Source: Yoonia maricola
GTDB lineage: Bacteria > Pseudomonadota > Alphaproteobacteria > Rhodobacterales > Rhodobacteraceae
Direction of reading: 5' to 3'
Length of the DNA stretch: 64,000 bases
NCBI RefSeq assembly: GCF_002797915.1
Contig: NZ_PGTY01000001.1
Span: 62,001 to 126,000, forward strand
Shown here: positions 62,563 to 64,000 of the stretch, piece after piece
Layout of the letters: each line of letters starts with the position of its first letter
Numbering within the stretch: the stretch's first letter is position 1
Notes under the pieces: model-generated
Databases searched by the model: none
What the model was told of the DNA's origin: nothing
The model's input: only the letters and a program-made list of their open reading frames with translations
Program-made: the position numbers and the translations under genes

Positions 62563-63543
62563 ATGTCTGCTGCCGCTGAAACCTCACCCCATATTCCTGT
62601 CCTGATTAGACCGCTCATCGCAGCGGTCTCGCCCGTTTCTGGGGTCTGGCTGGATGGGACGTTTGGGAACGGTGGATATACGCGAGAGTTACTGGCCGCT
62701 GGTGCGGATAAGGTGATTGGCGTAGACCGTGATCCGCTGGCGTTTGAAATGGCGGCGGATTGGATTGGTGGCTATGGCGACCGGATTCAAACGGTCGATG
62801 GTGTGTTTTCCAAGCTGGATGAATACGGGTCTGATCTGGATGGTGTGGTGCTGGATCTTGGTGTTAGTTCCATGCAGCTTGATCTGGCCGAGCGCGGCTT
62901 TTCGTTTATGCGTGACGGCCCGCTGGATATGCGGATGAGCCAAGATGGCCCCTCTGCCGCTGATCTGTGCAATGACGCGGATGAGGCAGAGCTTGCTGAT
63001 ATCGTTTACCTTTACGGCGAAGAACGTGCATCGCGCCGCATCGCCAAGGCGATTGTCGCAGCGCGCCCGCTCACTACGACATTGCAATTGGCAAAGATCG
63101 TGGAGGGGTGCTTGCCGCGTGCAAAGCCCGGTCAATCACATCCGGCAACGCGGACGTTTCAGGCGCTGCGTATTGCTGTGAACAATGAGTATGGCGAGTT
63201 GGCCGACGGGCTGATGGCGGCCGAACGCGCGTTGAAACCCGGCGGGCAGTTGGCTGTCGTGACGTTCCATTCGGTCGAAGACCGGATGGTCAAACGGTTC
63301 TTGCAGGCGCGGTCTGGCAATACCGCGAATGCGAACCGCTATGCGCCGGAAGTGGCGCAGATAACACCGGCGTGGCGTATCGAGAAGCGTAAAGCGATTG
63401 GGCCGGATGAGCAGGAACTGGCGGAAAACCCGCGTTCTCGTTCCGCCAAGCTGCGTGTCGCGATCCGCACGGATGCGCCGGCTGAAGCGATTGATCCGGC
63501 AAAGCTGGGCATGCCGATGAAGAAACAAAAGGGGGGCCGGTAA
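62563..63543 (+). CDS. rsmH: 16S rRNA (cytosine(1402)-N4)-methyltransferase
   Basis: 326 residues, an N4-methyltransferase of 16S rRNA C1402. The SAM motif is [29 protein letters not shown] near residue 28; [28 protein letters not shown] is diagnostic, as is [16 protein letters not shown] near residue 230. Follows mraZ by three bases. Confidence 0.96.
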   Translation: MSAAAETSPHIPVLIRPLIAAVSPVSGVWLDGTFGNGGYTRELLAAGADKVIGVDRDPLAFEMAADWIGGYGDRIQTVDGVFSKLDEYGSDLDGVVLDLGVSSMQLDLAERGFSFMRDGPLDMRMSQDGPSAADLCNDADEAELADIVYLYGEERASRRIAKAIVAARPLTTTLQLAKIVEGCLPRAKPGQSHPATRTFQALRIAVNNEYGELADGLMAAERALKPGGQLAVVTFHSVEDRMVKRFLQARSGNTANANRYAPEVAQITPAWRIEKRKAIGPDEQELAENPRSRSAKLRVAIRTDAPAEAIDPAKLGMPMKKQKGGR

Positions 63544-63544
63544 G

Positions 63545-63904
63545 GTGCGTGGTCTGTTTTATGTACTGACAGCTTTGGCTGTTATGGGGCTCGCGTTTTG
63601 GGCCTATCAGGAAAACTATAAAACGCAGTCGGCGATTGCCGAGGTGCGCGGATTGCACGGTGAAATCGGTGCGGCGCACGAGCGTTTAGGTATGCTGCGC
63701 GCTGAGTGGGCTTATCTGAACCGCCCGGATCGGTTGGCTGATTTGGCTGATCTGAACTTTGACCGTCTTGGCTTACTTCCGCTGATGCCCGACGCCTTTG
63801 GCGCGGTTGATCAGATCATCTACCCATTGCCCCCGATTTTGCCGATTACGAACCCGATTGAACTGTCCTTTGACGAACGCGCCGCGATGGAAGGTGACCT
63901 ATGA
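63545..63904 (+). CDS. ftsL: Cell division protein FtsL
   Basis: 119 residues: an N-terminal transmembrane helix (FYVLTALAVMGLAFWAY) and a heptad-rich periplasmic part (GEIGAAHERLGMLRAEWAYLNRPDRLADLA), as in alphaproteobacterial FtsL. The GTG start lies one base after rsmH. It forms the FtsQLB complex that activates septal synthesis. Its stop overlaps the ftsI start (ATGA). Confidence 0.85.
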   Translation: MRGLFYVLTALAVMGLAFWAYQENYKTQSAIAEVRGLHGEIGAAHERLGMLRAEWAYLNRPDRLADLADLNFDRLGLLPLMPDAFGAVDQIIYPLPPILPITNPIELSFDERAAMEGDL

Positions 63905-64000
63905 GTCGTGCACCACTTCGTCCACTGGCCCGTATCCTCAAGGCACGTGCTCGCGGTGAAAACCCTGACGCGATTGAGGCTGAAAACCGTGCCCGCCGAC
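63901..64000 (+). CDS. ftsI: Peptidoglycan transpeptidase FtsI, N-terminus (cut by window end)
   Basis: Only the first 33 codons are inside the window: MSRAPLRPLARILKARARGE and ENPDAIEAENRARR, the basic cytosolic tail of the division PBP that precedes its membrane anchor. ATG 63901 overlaps the ftsL stop (ATGA), and the dcw order mraZ-rsmH-ftsL-ftsI supports the name. Confidence 0.8.
   Translation, partial: MSRAPLRPLARILKARARGENPDAIEAENRARR

Overview
The window reads as a chromosomal segment of an alphaproteobacterium of the Rhodobacteraceae, most likely the marine Roseobacter group. The evidence is the gene content and order: a DUF1127 gene followed by an array of CCUCCUCCC-loop hairpin RNAs, an mraZ-rsmH-ftsL-ftsI start of the dcw cluster with a long leader, a split histidine cluster, cobS/cobT, a single-chain pyruvate carboxylase, and the typical GC-rich codon use. 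No species can be named from the sequence alone.

Layout. 1-17.5 kb is mostly core: a [2Fe-2S] ferredoxin, a secreted FG-GAP-type protein, divergent cobS/cobT, a Kef-type antiporter, a PilM/PilP-like envelope protein with a perfect 15-copy hexanucleotide repeat, metY, gamma-glutamyltransferase, and a few orphan accessory genes (P-loop kinase, GNAT enzyme, an unknown 549-aa protein, a glycosyltransferase-like protein). 17.5-35.7 kb is a complete integrated element in the 3' end of tRNA-Tyr. It is bounded by a 22-bp direct repeat of the tRNA end, has a tyrosine integrase next to the intact tRNA, and carries pairs of 21-bp-spaced repeats at both ends that look like integrase arm sites. It has no conjugation or capsid genes. 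It carries an AEP-type primase/helicase interrupted by a stop codon, a ribbon-helix-helix regulator, a serine resolvase with a possible res site plus a decayed second resolvase copy, and an XRE/ImmA-type regulator-protease pair. Its cargo is an RNA-repair pair (HD-Pnk end-healing enzyme and RNA ligase), a divergent HEPN-like protein, a DUF3644 HEPN protein, a polysaccharide-lyase-like lipoprotein group, and a secreted HExxH protein paired with a membrane protein.

35.7-48 kb holds tRNA-Tyr, rlmB, a Ser/Thr kinase, and histidine genes in two blocks (hisE-hisF and hisA; hisH-hisB) separated by small DUF genes. tRNA-Gly and a phosphodiesterase follow. 48-57 kb holds a DUF2314/VOC pair behind pyruvate carboxylase, an FMN hydroxy-acid dehydrogenase, the UvrD/PcrA helicase and a divergent lysE/Lrp pair. 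57-59 kb is accessory (an Imm22-like protein, GNAT, decayed intergenic DNA). 59-64 kb holds the DUF1127-CcsR (cuckoo) RNA locus, mrp, a GNAT gene and the start of the division cluster.

The most interesting part is the left half of the island. An RNA ligase and an end-healing enzyme lie back to back with a HEPN-like gene, and a second HEPN (DUF3644) gene lies further along. This suggests, but does not prove, an RNA-cleavage and RNA-repair conflict system. The seven-hairpin anti-Shine-Dalgarno RNA array and the 15-copy Glu-Thr repeat are the other strong signals.
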